Assembly (NCBI RefSeq): GCF_030817595.1
Contig: NZ_JAUSZN010000001.1
Coordinates: 566,001-630,000, forward strand
Length of the DNA: 64,000 nucleotides
DNA from: Neobacillus niacini
GTDB lineage: Bacteria > Bacillota > Bacilli > Bacillales > Cytobacillaceae
Direction: 5' to 3'
Numbering within the stretch: position 1 is the first letter of the stretch; each line of letters starts with the position of its first letter. The notes under the pieces were generated by a model. That model saw only the letters and a program-made list of their open reading frames with translations, was not told where the DNA came from and did no database searches. This document shows, piece after piece, positions 1 to 7,935 of this stretch. Position numbers and translations under genes: made by a program.

Positions 1-566
1 AATTTACAAAACAAAGTGAAATTGCCTCATATTTAGATAAAGCGATAAATGTAACTCGAGTAATTTTGAATATGGATAAATATGTGATATCAGCCGTTCA
101 TGGTTATGCAGCAGGAGCGGGATTTAGCCTTGCACTTGCTTCAGATTTCATTGTCGCTGACTCGTCTGCTAAGTTTGGTTTAAGCTTTGTGAATATTGGA
201 GTCATTCCTGATTTGGGCTTAATTAAGTTACTATCTGAACGAGTGCCCACTGCCATTGCCAAGGAATGGATTGTTACCGGAAAGATATTAGGTGTAGAAG
301 AGGCTAAGGCATGGGGAATTGTTAATAAGGTCGTTGATGGTGATTTACTTCAGGAAGTAAGTGAATTTGCCCGCGTAATCTTGAATGGTCCCCCTTTAAG
401 TAACCGATACGTGAAGAAAATGTTGAACCATGCGGCACAGCTCCCTTGGGAGGCATTTTTAGAACAAGAAACTATGGTTCAAGCCCATCTAATTGCAAGT
501 GAAGATATGCAAGAAGGTGTGAATGCATTTTTGGAAAAACGGGCACCTAAATTTAAAGGGGTTTAA
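1..566 (+). CDS. Enoyl-CoA hydratase/isomerase, PaaG-like (5' end outside window)
   Basis: The frame is open from base 3 and stops at 564-566, giving 188 residues of a crotonase-fold protein whose N-terminus lies outside the window. HGYAAGAG is the oxyanion-hole loop. At the usual first catalytic glutamate the sequence reads FGLSFVNIGVIPDLG, so that glutamate is absent, while an Asp follows in IPD. The PD-G arrangement is the one known from PaaG-type isomerases (ring-1,2-epoxyphenylacetyl-CoA isomerase) rather than classical hydratases; this is a motif inference. The gene ends 22 bp before a 3-hydroxyacyl-CoA dehydrogenase gene and is probably co-transcribed with it, which fits phenylacetate or fatty acid degradation. 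Confidence 0.88.
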   Translation, partial: FTKQSEIASYLDKAINVTRVILNMDKYVISAVHGYAAGAGFSLALASDFIVADSSAKFGLSFVNIGVIPDLGLIKLLSERVPTAIAKEWIVTGKILGVEEAKAWGIVNKVVDGDLLQEVSEFARVILNGPPLSNRYVKKMLNHAAQLPWEAFLEQETMVQAHLIASEDMQEGVNAFLEKRAPKFKGV

Positions 567-588
567 TTTAATTTTTGGAGGGTGTAAC

Positions 589-1434
589 ATGTCTATTAAA
601 ACAATCGGTGTGATTGGGGCCGGGAGCATGGGGTCGGGTATCGCACAGACAGCAGCTTGCGCAGGTTTCAAAGTCATTTTATCGGATATTCAAGAAGATT
701 ATTTAACAAGAAGTTTAGGTGTAATCAGAAAGAGTTTGGAGAAGCTTTCCTCAAAGGGGAAACTTACTGACACTATTGAGACCATTCTAGATCGTTTTAC
801 AGCAACTACTAGATTGGAAGATTTGAAAGAGGCGGATTTAGTTTTTGAGGTTATCATTGAGAATATGGAGAAAAAGAAAGAGTTGTATCGGAACATTGAT
901 CAGATTTGTAAACCTGAAGCAATCTTTTGCTCCAATACATCTGGATTAAGTATTACCGAGATGGCCTCAGCTACGAAACGCGCAGACCGGGTTATCGGAA
1001 CTCACTTTTTCAACCCGGTACCGCTAATGGAACTAGTCGAAATTATCCGTGGCAATGATACATCTGATGAAACCTATTTGATTGCTAAAGATTTATGTGA
1101 AAGCTTTGGTAAGAAATCAATAACAGTAAATGAAGCGCCATTGTTTGCCGTAAATCGTATCTTAGCGCCAATGATAAATGAAGCCATTTTCGTCCTTCAA
1201 GAAGGCGTAGCAACCAAGGAAGATATCGACCTAGGAATGAAACTAGGAGCCAATCACCCAATTGGACCATTAGCACTTGCTGACATGATTGGGCTCGACG
1301 TCATGCTCATGGTATTAGACACACTCTACCAAGAAACAGCCGACTCCAAATACCGCCCAGCCACCCTATTAAGAAAATTGGTTCGAGCAGGACACTACGG
1401 CAGAAAAAACGGCCGCGGATTCTACGAATATTAA
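589..1434 (+). CDS. 3-hydroxyacyl-CoA (3-hydroxybutyryl-CoA) dehydrogenase
   Basis: 281 residues, the normal length of a stand-alone 3-hydroxyacyl-CoA dehydrogenase (Hbd/PaaH/MmgB family), which oxidises L-3-hydroxyacyl-CoA to 3-ketoacyl-CoA with NAD+. Visible motifs are the Rossmann loop GAGSMG (residues 10-15), SNTSGLSITE (115-124) and the family signature THFFNP with the catalytic His at 139. The C-terminal domain ends in GRKNGRGFYEY. The ATG at 589 is chosen because GGAGGG lies 7 bases upstream; longer in-frame starts would overlap the preceding gene. It follows the PaaG-like gene by 22 bp, so the two likely form an operon. Whether the pathway is phenylacetate or beta-oxidation cannot be decided because the upstream genes are outside the window. 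Confidence 0.93.
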   Translation: MSIKTIGVIGAGSMGSGIAQTAACAGFKVILSDIQEDYLTRSLGVIRKSLEKLSSKGKLTDTIETILDRFTATTRLEDLKEADLVFEVIIENMEKKKELYRNIDQICKPEAIFCSNTSGLSITEMASATKRADRVIGTHFFNPVPLMELVEIIRGNDTSDETYLIAKDLCESFGKKSITVNEAPLFAVNRILAPMINEAIFVLQEGVATKEDIDLGMKLGANHPIGPLALADMIGLDVMLMVLDTLYQETADSKYRPATLLRKLVRAGHYGRKNGRGFYEY

Positions 1435-1480
1435 ATGGTGCCTGTCACCGCTCGTGGACAGTGTCCACCTGAGGCGGACA
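1432..1480 (+). repeat. Stop-overlapping GGTGCCTGTCA intergenic repeat, long copy
   Basis: Begins with the stop codon of the dehydrogenase (TAAATGGTGCCTGTCA). It contains two small dyads, GGTG-CCTGT-CACC (1437-1449) and GTGGACA-G-TGTCCAC (around 1454-1468). The same 16 bases recur at the stop codon of the next gene (1946-1961). Similar short hairpin elements are dispersed in Bacillaceae genomes. Confidence 0.6.
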
Positions 1481-1555
1481 GTTGAAGGAAGGTCGTATTC
1501 TATATTTTTTTAGATTCGGCCTATTTTTTTTAGATTCTATTTTGGGGTGATAAAG

Positions 1556-1948
1556 TTGGAAACGAAGTATATAAAAAATCCATTTGATCATTTACTCAAA
1601 TGTAAATATGAAAAAATCAGTGATAGTAATCTGAAAGTAACCTTGCCCATTCAGCCTTTGCTGTTAAATACTGTAGGGTATGTTCAAGGTGGGATTATCA
1701 GTTTGTTGGCAGATTTAGCAATGGGAAATACATGTAATACCTTTGATGAAGACGAAAACTCTCTTCAATCAGTAGTAACAGTCGATCTCAAAACAACCTA
1801 TTTAAAAGGAGCAAAAGGAGAATTCCTCATTGCAGTTGCTCACCTCATCCATAAGGGAAGGACCCTTAACCACCTCGACTGTGATATTTACAATGATCAG
1901 AACGAACTAGTGGCAAAAGCAACTGGCATATTCGCTAACATAAAGTAA
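1556..1948 (+). CDS. PaaI-family hotdog thioesterase
   Basis: About 130 residues of a single hotdog domain. The motif VQGGIISLLADLAMGN (near residues 40-55) corresponds to the HGG...D/E active-site helix of PaaI/YbgC-like acyl-CoA thioesterases, and the second half matches the hotdog strands with VDLKTTYLKGA. The likely start is TTG 1556, because GGGGTGAT at 1544-1551 sits at correct distance from it; a GTG at 1547 would lie inside that ribosome site. The family hydrolyses aromatic or medium-chain acyl-CoA, in the phenylacetate pathway as a CoA-salvage enzyme. It is separated from the dehydrogenase by about 120 bp with a repeat, so co-transcription is possible but not shown. Confidence 0.85.
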   Translation: METKYIKNPFDHLLKCKYEKISDSNLKVTLPIQPLLLNTVGYVQGGIISLLADLAMGNTCNTFDEDENSLQSVVTVDLKTTYLKGAKGEFLIAVAHLIHKGRTLNHLDCDIYNDQNELVAKATGIFANIK

Positions 1949-1962
1949 ATGGTGCCTGTCAT
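1946..1962 (+). repeat. Stop-overlapping GGTGCCTGTCA repeat, short copy
   Basis: TAAATGGTGCCTGTCA follows the thioesterase exactly as it follows the dehydrogenase at 1432, again using the gene's TAA as its first bases. Only this left part of the element is conserved here. Confidence 0.55.
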
Positions 1963-2030
1963 CTCTAAAAAAATCACCATGATATCCACCTACGGTTGAC
2001 TGTGTAACTGTCAAACATATCATCTAATCT

Positions 2031-2057
2031 GGCTCAGTCTTGTGACTGGGTTTTTAT
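2031..2057 (+). terminator. Intrinsic terminator after thioesterase
   Basis: GCTCAGTC-TTGT-GACTGGG hairpin (with G-U pairs) followed by TTTTTATTTT. Confidence 0.65.
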
Positions 2058-2174
2058 TTTCATCTAAAGTATTTATCTATGATTTTTTTATAATTGGGAA
2101 AGAATGAATATACATCTCAATCTATTATTATGGTATCTTTATTTAGGTGAACTATACTAGGGGGTAGTGCCTGC

Positions 2175-3296
2175 ATGTTTGATACCGCATTATGGTATTT
2201 TCCAATTCTGATTTTTGTTTTTTTAATTTCTTATAAAATAAATAGGCTAAATGCTAAAAATAAATTAACAGCAAGTAACATAGACTTGCAATTAGAACGT
2301 GTGATTCGATTCTTAGAAGACAATGGTGGTAATCATGTATCTCATCTAATTTTGTTACAGGATAAGGATGTATATTGGGCAGCGGAAGACCAAGTGCTAA
2401 TTGTTTATAAGCGAATAGGAAATAAATTAGTGGTATTGGGAGACCCGATAGGTGTAGAGTCTTTGATTCCAAAGTCTATCAAAGAATTTCAGGAATACAG
2501 TGTAAGTAAAGGGCTTAAGCCGATCTTCTACCAAATCAGCCCTCGTTTCATGCACTTGTATCATGATACAGGCTACCGATTCTTAAAGTTAGGGGAAGAA
2601 GCAATTGTAAATCTTGCTAACTTTTCCATCGAGGGCAAGCAAGGAGCTAAATTACGAACGAGGGTTAACAAATTTACTCGTAATTCTTATACATTTAGCG
2701 TCATCATGCCGCCGTATTCAAATGCTGTCCTGTCTGAGTTAAAGGGAGTATCAGATACTTGGCTTGGAAATCAGAAGGAGAAGGGATTCTCGGTCGTTTC
2801 TTTTAGTGAGGAATATGTTTCTTGTTTTCCAGTCGCTCTATTAAAGGATCCAGAAGGGAAAATTCTTGCTTTTGCGACACTTGCGACTGATTACAAACAG
2901 TCAATCACCATCGACTTAATGAGAAAATTCCCAGATAGTCCACATGGAACGATGGATGTTTTATTTATTCAGATCTTTAAATGGGCGAAAGAAAACGGAT
3001 ACCAGAATTGTAGTTTGGGTATGGCACCACTTTCAAATGTAGGGGATTGCAAATATTCCTTCCGAAGTGAAAAGTTCTTTAGATTAGCCTACCTGCATGG
3101 AAATTCATTGTATAACTTCAAAGGACTCAAAGAATTCAAAAGCAAATTCGCCAGCGGATGGGAACCTAAGTACCTTGCCTACAGTGAAACCTTTCTGCCT
3201 GTCGTCATCATCCAACTGCTGCTGCTCATCAACAGCACACCACATCCAAAATCCGTAGTAGACAAAATCAAATACTTAATGAAAAAAACAGGATAA
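2175..3296 (+). CDS. Soluble LPG-synthase-like protein (MprF C-terminal / DUF2156 domain)
   Basis: 373 residues: one N-terminal membrane segment (about 7-22) and then the C-terminal catalytic domain seen in MprF-type aminoacyl-phosphatidylglycerol synthases (tandem GNAT-like folds). Recognisable stretches are YWAAEDQVLIVYKRIG, LVVLGDPIG, a KGFSVVSF segment and the C-terminal MDVLFIQIFKWAKENG followed by LGMAPLSNVG. Full MprF proteins carry an N-terminal flippase of many membrane helices, and that part is absent. The domain transfers Lys or Ala from charged tRNA to phosphatidylglycerol in MprF; the substrate here is unknown. ATG 2175 has AGGGGG about 9 bases upstream. The gene stands alone between terminators. 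Confidence 0.82.
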   Translation: MFDTALWYFPILIFVFLISYKINRLNAKNKLTASNIDLQLERVIRFLEDNGGNHVSHLILLQDKDVYWAAEDQVLIVYKRIGNKLVVLGDPIGVESLIPKSIKEFQEYSVSKGLKPIFYQISPRFMHLYHDTGYRFLKLGEEAIVNLANFSIEGKQGAKLRTRVNKFTRNSYTFSVIMPPYSNAVLSELKGVSDTWLGNQKEKGFSVVSFSEEYVSCFPVALLKDPEGKILAFATLATDYKQSITIDLMRKFPDSPHGTMDVLFIQIFKWAKENGYQNCSLGMAPLSNVGDCKYSFRSEKFFRLAYLHGNSLYNFKGLKEFKSKFASGWEPKYLAYSETFLPVVIIQLLLLINSTPHPKSVVDKIKYLMKKTG

Positions 3297-3297
3297 A

Positions 3298-3320
3298 AGG
3301 CGCCATTCGGTGCCTTTTTT
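3298..3320. terminator. Terminator after LPG-synthase-like gene
   Basis: AAAGGCGCC-ATTC-GGTGCCTTTTTT; a stem with one G-U pair and a T run. It lies between convergent genes and may serve both. Confidence 0.7.
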
Positions 3321-3348
3321 CTACTTTGCGGAATCGTTTGTTAAATGA

Positions 3349-3702
3349 TTACTTTTTCTGTGCTAACCATGCTGCAACGATTTTTGCTTCTTCTGGTGTA
3401 ATGACCCCCGCGGGCATTGCTCCTTTTCCGTTTTTAATAATATTCTCAATATCACCTTGGGCATACTTTGAACCAATTTTATTTAAAGCAGGACCTGCTC
3501 CACCTAGTAGATTGTCTCCATGGCATGTTATACAAGAGGTACTAGCAATTTCTTCTGCTTTTGCTGAAGTGTCTGTTTTGCCCCCTGCCGTTTTCTCAAC
3601 AGCTTTGCCTGCATTTGGAGTTCCTTCGTAATTAAAGAGCAAAAATACAAGAAATCCTGCTAAAATGATATTGATTCCAGTAGTAGCCCATATTTTTTTC
3701 AT
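3349..3702 (-). CDS. Membrane-anchored small cytochrome c (c550 type)
   Basis: 117 residues: N-terminal membrane anchor (about 5-25), a low-complexity Lys/Ala/Thr linker (30-52), and a class I c-type haem domain with C57-I-T-C60-H61 and a probable axial Met at 96 (KGAMPAG). Length and layout match the Bacillus CccA/c550 kind, an electron carrier tethered to the outer face of the membrane and used by the haem-copper oxidases. The lipoprotein type CccB is less likely because no lipobox Cys is present. It converges on the preceding gene and is followed upstream by an unrelated small membrane protein. Confidence 0.88.
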   Translation of the reverse strand: MKKIWATTGINIILAGFLVFLLFNYEGTPNAGKAVEKTAGGKTDTSAKAEEIASTSCITCHGDNLLGGAGPALNKIGSKYAQGDIENIIKNGKGAMPAGVITPEEAKIVAAWLAQKK

Positions 3703-3724
3703 GTAAAATCCTCCACGAGTTTTT

Positions 3725-3997
3725 TTAATGAAATATACCTAGAAGAGAGGACCAATTGAATACAATTGACCAAACAATGCTGCTGACTATTAAACCAGTA
3801 ATAAACATACTCCAACTGTGTTTTTTCCTCTCCCAACAAGCAACCATTATCGCTAACCCTATAGGAATTCCAATAAAGGGCAGCCAGGGAAAAGTCTCAA
3901 ATGTTTTGTATAAATAGATGGCTATACATGCTGTTAACAAGATTGATAAGAAGAGCTCACTTAATAATGATAATTCTGATTTTATATGACTGGTCAT
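3725..3997 (-). CDS. Small three-helix membrane protein, unknown
   Basis: About 90 residues with three predicted membrane segments (roughly residues 14-34, 40-56 and 65-85) and a short WERKKHSW loop. The start at 3997 is chosen because an AGGAGG lies 7-8 bases upstream on the minus strand; a longer in-frame version to 4075 has no better site. I do not recognise the family. It lies between the cytochrome c gene and a small lipoprotein gene, all on the minus strand, which might make a small envelope operon. Confidence 0.6.
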   Translation of the reverse strand: MTSHIKSELSLLSELFLSILLTACIAIYLYKTFETFPWLPFIGIPIGLAIMVACWERKKHSWSMFITGLIVSSIVWSIVFNWSSLLGIFH

Positions 3998-4088
3998 ATT
4001 TTTGCCTCCTGCCATAGTACTGCTTACATTCATTTGATTATTAGCCCCTCGGTTTTTATTAAATCCAAGGATCATTGCCTATTTTCAA

Positions 4089-4316
4089 TTAATCATTTGT
4101 ACGATTAGGGTTTTCATGGTGAGGGAATCGACTGTTTTCACGGTTTTTATAATCATTATTGCTCTCATTTTCATTGGTTTTACGTTCATAACGAACAGGA
4201 CGGAAATTTACATCATCATCTTGATTTAATGCATCTCGTTTCTCAGCATTACATGCTGTTAACAATCCTACTAAAAGAAAAATAGTCAAAATGGTGATTT
4301 TCCATTTGTTTTTCAT
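4089..4316 (-). CDS. Small lipoprotein, unknown
   Basis: 75 residues starting MKNKWK: a basic N-terminus, a hydrophobic segment and the lipobox LLTAC (Cys near residue 22), so it should be lipidated and exported. The mature part is short, hydrophilic and Asn/Arg/Glu-rich with no recognised domain. The start at 4316 has GAGGAG seven bases upstream; an in-frame extension to 4337 lacks this. The N-terminus resembles sporulation lipoproteins of the YhcN/YlaJ kind, but the C-terminal domain of those is missing, so this is a weak comparison only. Confidence 0.6.
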   Translation of the reverse strand: MKNKWKITILTIFLLVGLLTACNAEKRDALNQDDDVNFRPVRYERKTNENESNNDYKNRENSRFPHHENPNRTND

Positions 4317-4717
4317 CCTATTACTCCTCGTATGCATTTTTTATTGGTAATATTTTTACTATGCGCGTTCGTAAATTTTTTAGTCCAATTCGACAATGTG
4401 TAAATTTTTACAAACGAATAGACCACTGCTCTTCCTAAACAGAAGGAAAACAAATGGTCTAGATAATGATTATACAAGGGAACACCATGTTTATGGTATT
4501 TAATAATCCCTTCTGCGGCTCGATAGGAAAAGGTACCTAAAGTTGCCATCATTGGGGATGCCCTATGATTATAAAAATCAAGATCGTGAATTAGTAAAAT
4601 TTATGGGTAAAGTAACAAGGAAGTGAACCAATACCAGCACCATTTGTGAGGTCCCACATAGCAAAAAGCAACTGTCAAGACAATAAAAAAGCTGTTTTAT
4701 ATAAAAAACAGACTCTA
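4317..4717. other. 400-bp stretch without a convincing gene; possible gene remnant
   Basis: No well-supported gene lies between the lipoprotein and tetR. A 79-codon minus-strand frame (4313-4552) lacks a ribosome site and resembles nothing known. On the plus strand, bases 4507-4626 read as an open frame ending in GMPYDYKNQDRELVKFMG, which looks protein-like but has stops just upstream and no start signal. It may be the tail of a decayed gene. Confidence 0.35.
4684..4712 (-). terminator. Terminator of tetR-type gene
   Basis: On the minus strand CTGTTTT-loop-AAAACAG followed by CTTTTTTATTG, directly after the regulator's stop codon. Confidence 0.7.
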
Positions 4718-5302
4718 TTATATTGTTTTAACATTTTCAATATTGATATTTATTCTATTTATTATGAAAGGCATTAATTGCTTTACGTAATCTTCTGGTT
4801 GTGTGGTTTGATTTTGCATCCAATGCATCGCAGCTCCATAAAGTGCCCAGCTTAACATCACCGCAAAGACCTCTATTTCAGATTTGTTTTGATTCGGCCA
4901 TTGCTTTTTAGCCCACTCTGAAAAAAAGGCTTCAAGTTCCTTTTTAAAAATCGTTTCTATTTGGGGTGTAAATGCCTCGTAACTTCGCCGGCATTGGTTA
5001 CTGATAGAGGTTTGGAACTTTATAATGGATAAAAATATAGCCTCGATAGTCTCTTCATTAATTACCTCATGTGTACTAACTTCTTGAATGATTTCTCTCA
5101 TCACACTCTCACTTAATACCTTTTCAAGCAAGTCATATTTGTCAATGAAATGAGAATAAAAGGTTGCACGATTAACCGTGGCAGCGGTTGTAATATCTTT
5201 AATGGTGATGCCTTTAAAGTCTTTTTTCATCGATAACTGTATAAACGCATCCATAATGAGCTTACGGGTACGGAGAATACGGGGGTCGATTTGTTTTTCC
5301 AT
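4718..5302 (-). CDS. TetR/AcrR-family transcriptional regulator
   Basis: 194 residues. The N-terminal 60 residues form a TetR helix-turn-helix (ILRTRKLIMDAFIQLSMKKDF ... ITIKDITTAATVNRATFYSHF). The C-terminal part (about 75-190) is an all-helical ligand/dimer domain of the TetR_C kind. It is divergent from a luciferase-like monooxygenase, DoxX and NAD(P)-binding protein cluster, so it most likely represses that operon and itself in response to a quinone, aldehyde or other electrophile; the ligand is inferred. Several dyads lie in the shared intergenic region. Its target operon is broken in two genes, so the regulator may have lost part of its purpose. Confidence 0.88.
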   Translation of the reverse strand: MEKQIDPRILRTRKLIMDAFIQLSMKKDFKGITIKDITTAATVNRATFYSHFIDKYDLLEKVLSESVMREIIQEVSTHEVINEETIEAIFLSIIKFQTSISNQCRRSYEAFTPQIETIFKKELEAFFSEWAKKQWPNQNKSEIEVFAVMLSWALYGAAMHWMQNQTTQPEDYVKQLMPFIINRININIENVKTI

Positions 5303-5320
5303 AAATTTTTCTCCTATTTT

Positions 5321-5427
5321 TTAGACATTTTTATCAATATGTTGTTTAAGCAATATATCTGTTATTTTTGTTGGTTGTTGAATGTTTACCAACTTGATAT
5401 ATTAATTTTACAACAAGTGTTGTCTAA
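5321..5427. promoter_or_regulatory. Divergent tetR/oxidoreductase control region with dyads
   Basis: Candidate operator elements: ACAACA-AG-TGTTGT (5410-5423); GTTGGT...ACCAAC (5370-5375 and 5388-5393); and the paired outer motif TTAGACA (5321-5327) / TGTCTAA (5421-5427). TetR-family operators are usually such dyads in the divergent promoter region. Which one is bound cannot be decided from sequence. Confidence 0.45.
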
Positions 5428-5488
5428 ACAAAAGATGTTGGAGTGAGAGAAATGGAAATAAAGATTTTAATAACTAGGGGGCATGGGA

Positions 5489-6535
5489 ATGAAACCATTT
5501 GAATTTGGAGTCTATTCATTAGGCGAACGAATACCAGATGCCAATGGGAATAGTCGAACTGCTCAATCTAGAGTAGAAGAGATTATCCAAATGGCAAAAA
5601 TGGCAGATGAAGTAGGACTTGATATTTTTGGTGTTGGAGAACACCACCGTCTCGATTTTGTCACATCTTCTTAAGCCATGCTGCTTGCAGCGATAGCACG
5701 GGAGACAAAAAACATTAAACTAACCAGCACGCTTTCTGTTATAAGTACAGCCGATCCAGTGCGTGTTTACGGAGATTTTGCCACACTGGATTTATTATCT
5801 AACGGACGCACCGAGATTATTTTAGGACGTGGGGCATTTTTAGAATCATTCTCTCTCTTTGGAGCAAGTTTAAATGATTACAATGAATTGTTTGAAGAGA
5901 AGCTGAATTTATTTTTGAAATTACAAGAGCAGGAAGTAGTCTGTTGGCAAGGGAATTTCCGTTCCCCCCTTCGAAGTGCACAAATCGCACCTAGACCTGT
6001 TCAGAAGATACTGCCGCTTTGGATTGGTGTGGGGGGTACTCCTGCCAGTGCCGTTCGTGCAGGAAGACTTGGATTAAATATGGCCCTTGGCTTGTTAGGT
6101 GGCCGTCCAGAATCTGTTAAACCACTAGCAGACCTATACTGGGAAGCCGCAAGAGAAGCAGGTCATGATGTATCGGAGTTAAGAGTTTCTGTGACAGGGC
6201 ATTCGTATATCGCCCAAACAGGAGAACAAGCCATTACAGAATTTCTTCCGCATTACAATCAATATTTTGACTACTTTTCAAAAGATCGTGGTTATCCGCA
6301 CTACAATACATGAGCGGAGCAATTGACGCCTCAGCGAGCACCTGGGCAAATTTTAGCCGTTGGAAGTGCAGAAGAACTAGCAGAAAAAATCTTGTACCAG
6401 CATCAACTATTTGGACATTCGCGCTTTATGGGACAATTTGATATGGGTGGTCAGCCATTAGCCAGAGTAGAAAAAGCAATTGATTTACTGGCAAACAAAG
6501 TAGCTCCAATCGTTCGCAGAGCTTTATCTAAATAA
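5489..6535 (+). pseudogene. LLM-class flavin oxidoreductase with two in-frame stops
   Basis: One reading frame encodes a whole luciferase-like (LLM-class) flavin-dependent oxidoreductase of about 348 codons. It is broken by TAA at 5672-5674 (after FVTSS) and TGA at 6314-6316 (after PHYNT). Family landmarks on either side are in frame: FEFGVYSLGE and GEHHRLDF before the first stop; RETKNIKLTS, GRTEIILGRGAF, PLWIGVGGTP and SVTGHSYI between the stops; GQILAVGSAEELAEKIL after the second. The start at 5489 has AGGGGG seven bases upstream. Intact members reduce FMN-dependent substrates. With two nonsense codons only short pieces can be made unless stops are read through. It heads a TetR-controlled cluster with DoxX and an NmrA-like gene. 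Confidence 0.85.
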
Positions 6536-6596
6536 CGTAAAACTGGTGAATGGCTTTGTTATAAAAAATAAATGTACAAAAAAGGGGAGAAGAAGG

Positions 6597-6944
6597 ATGG
6601 AAATTTTAACTTATGTTTTACAAGGAATTCTTGCCTTAATGTTTTTAATGGCTGGATTCGGGAAAGTTACAGGTTCTAAAATGCATGTAGAGGCATTTAC
6701 GCATTGGAGATTGCCACAATGGTTTCGAGTTGTAACAGGGCTTGTTGAATTAGCCGGGGCTGTCCTTTTAATTGTTGGATATTGGGTTCCTGCATCGGCA
6801 ATTGCTGGAGCACTTTTACTTGCTGTTACAGGTATAGGAGGCATCCTTACGCATATTCGGGTAAAGGATCCATTTAAGGATACGGCTATGATTCTATTCT
6901 TAGCTATTCTATCGTTTGTAGTATTTTTTCTATATATATCGTAA
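6597..6944 (+). CDS. DoxX-family membrane protein
   Basis: 115 residues with four predicted membrane helices (about 5-22, 42-60, 66-86 and 93-113) and the DoxX-type start LQGILALMFLMAGFGKVTGS. ATG 6597 is preferred over an upstream in-frame start because AAGGGGAGAAG lies just before it. DoxX proteins are small membrane proteins often linked to thiol/quinone redox stress systems; the biochemical role of this one is unknown. It is the only intact gene of the three-gene cluster controlled by the divergent TetR regulator. Confidence 0.8.
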   Translation: MEILTYVLQGILALMFLMAGFGKVTGSKMHVEAFTHWRLPQWFRVVTGLVELAGAVLLIVGYWVPASAIAGALLLAVTGIGGILTHIRVKDPFKDTAMILFLAILSFVVFFLYIS

Positions 6945-6986
6945 AAAATTCATTTAAAACTAACAGGGATTTCGGAGGAAAAAACA

Positions 6987-7873
6987 ATGAAAATATTAGT
7001 TACAGGTGCAACTGGAAAATTAGGATCAAAAGTTGTTGAGGAGTTATTAAAAACTGTACCAGCAGAACAAATCGCGGTTAGTGTCCGCAATCCGGAAAAA
7101 GCAGAAGGATTAAAAGCAAGCGGAGTTGAAGTCCGACAAGGTGATTTTGATAAACCAGAAACATTGGATGCTGCTTTTTCAGGCATTGACAGGCTGTTAA
7201 TCATATCTTCATCTGAAGTACGGCTTGGAGGAGATGAAATTAGAAGAAGCAACACGCCAATGCAGTTGCAGCAGCTGAACGTGCCAACGTTAAATTTATT
7301 GCGTTTACCAGTGCACCTAATGCAAGCGACAGTGACTTTTTCCTTGCTCCAGTTTATAAAACTACAGAAGAAGCAATTATAAAATCAGGTATTCCATATT
7401 CATTTTTAAGGAATAACTGGTATCTGGAAAACGAAATCGGAAGTATACAAGCAGCTATGGCGGGGGCTCCCTGGATAACAGCGACTGGAAATCGAAAAGT
7501 TGGCTGGGCCCTCAGGCAGGATCTGGCTGAGGCAACTGCAAACGTATTGGCAGGATATGGACATGAAAACACGATTTACGAACTTTCCGGTAAACTTATG
7601 ACACATAAAGATTTAGTCTCTATCCTTGAAACTGTATTAGGGAAAGAGATTCCTTTTCAACAGGTAGATGATGACACTTATGCTGGAATCATGAAAGGTG
7701 CGGGAGTACCAGAAGCCTTCCTTCCTATGCTTATAAGCACACAAAAAGGCATTCGTGAGGGTGGATTAGAGGTTGAAAGCAACGATCTGGAAAAACTTCT
7801 TGGACGCCCTGTCACACCGATGAAAGAGGCTTTAACTCAAATTGTAAGCGAACTATCTCAAACTAACAGTTAA
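6987..7873 (+). pseudogene. NmrA-like NAD(P)-binding (SDR, QorB-type) gene with frameshift
   Basis: The 5' part (from ATG 6987, GGAGG upstream) encodes a Rossmann start MKILVTGATGKLGSKVVEELL and continues to IDRLLIISSSEV. The family sequence then leaves this frame near 7241-7253 and continues in another one: from about 7253 it reads HANAVAAAERANVKFIAFTS, then PYSFLRNNWYLEN, AMAGAPWITATG and IYELSGKL to the stop at 7873. One base appears to be missing around the AGAAGAAGCAAC stretch. The whole would be about 295 residues, normal for NmrA/QorB-type NAD(P)H-dependent reductases of quinones. This is the second broken gene of the TetR-linked cluster. Confidence 0.85.
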
Positions 7874-7888
7874 GTAGCAATAAAATCA

Positions 7889-7932
7889 GAATATCAGCCC
7901 CTGCCAAATATGGTGGCTGATATTCTTTTTTA
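7889..7932 (+). terminator. Terminator of the TetR-linked oxidoreductase cluster
   Basis: GAATATCAGCC and GGCTGATATTC form an 11-bp stem followed by TTTTTTATTT. Confidence 0.85.
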
Positions 7933-7935
7933 TTT

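Noticed and set aside
3326-3631. 101-codon ORF opposite the cytochrome c gene
   Set aside because: Antisense frame of a convincing haem protein.
4313-4552. 79-codon minus-strand ORF between lipoprotein and TetR gene
   Set aside because: No ribosome site, overlaps the start of the lipoprotein gene, and no recognisable family.
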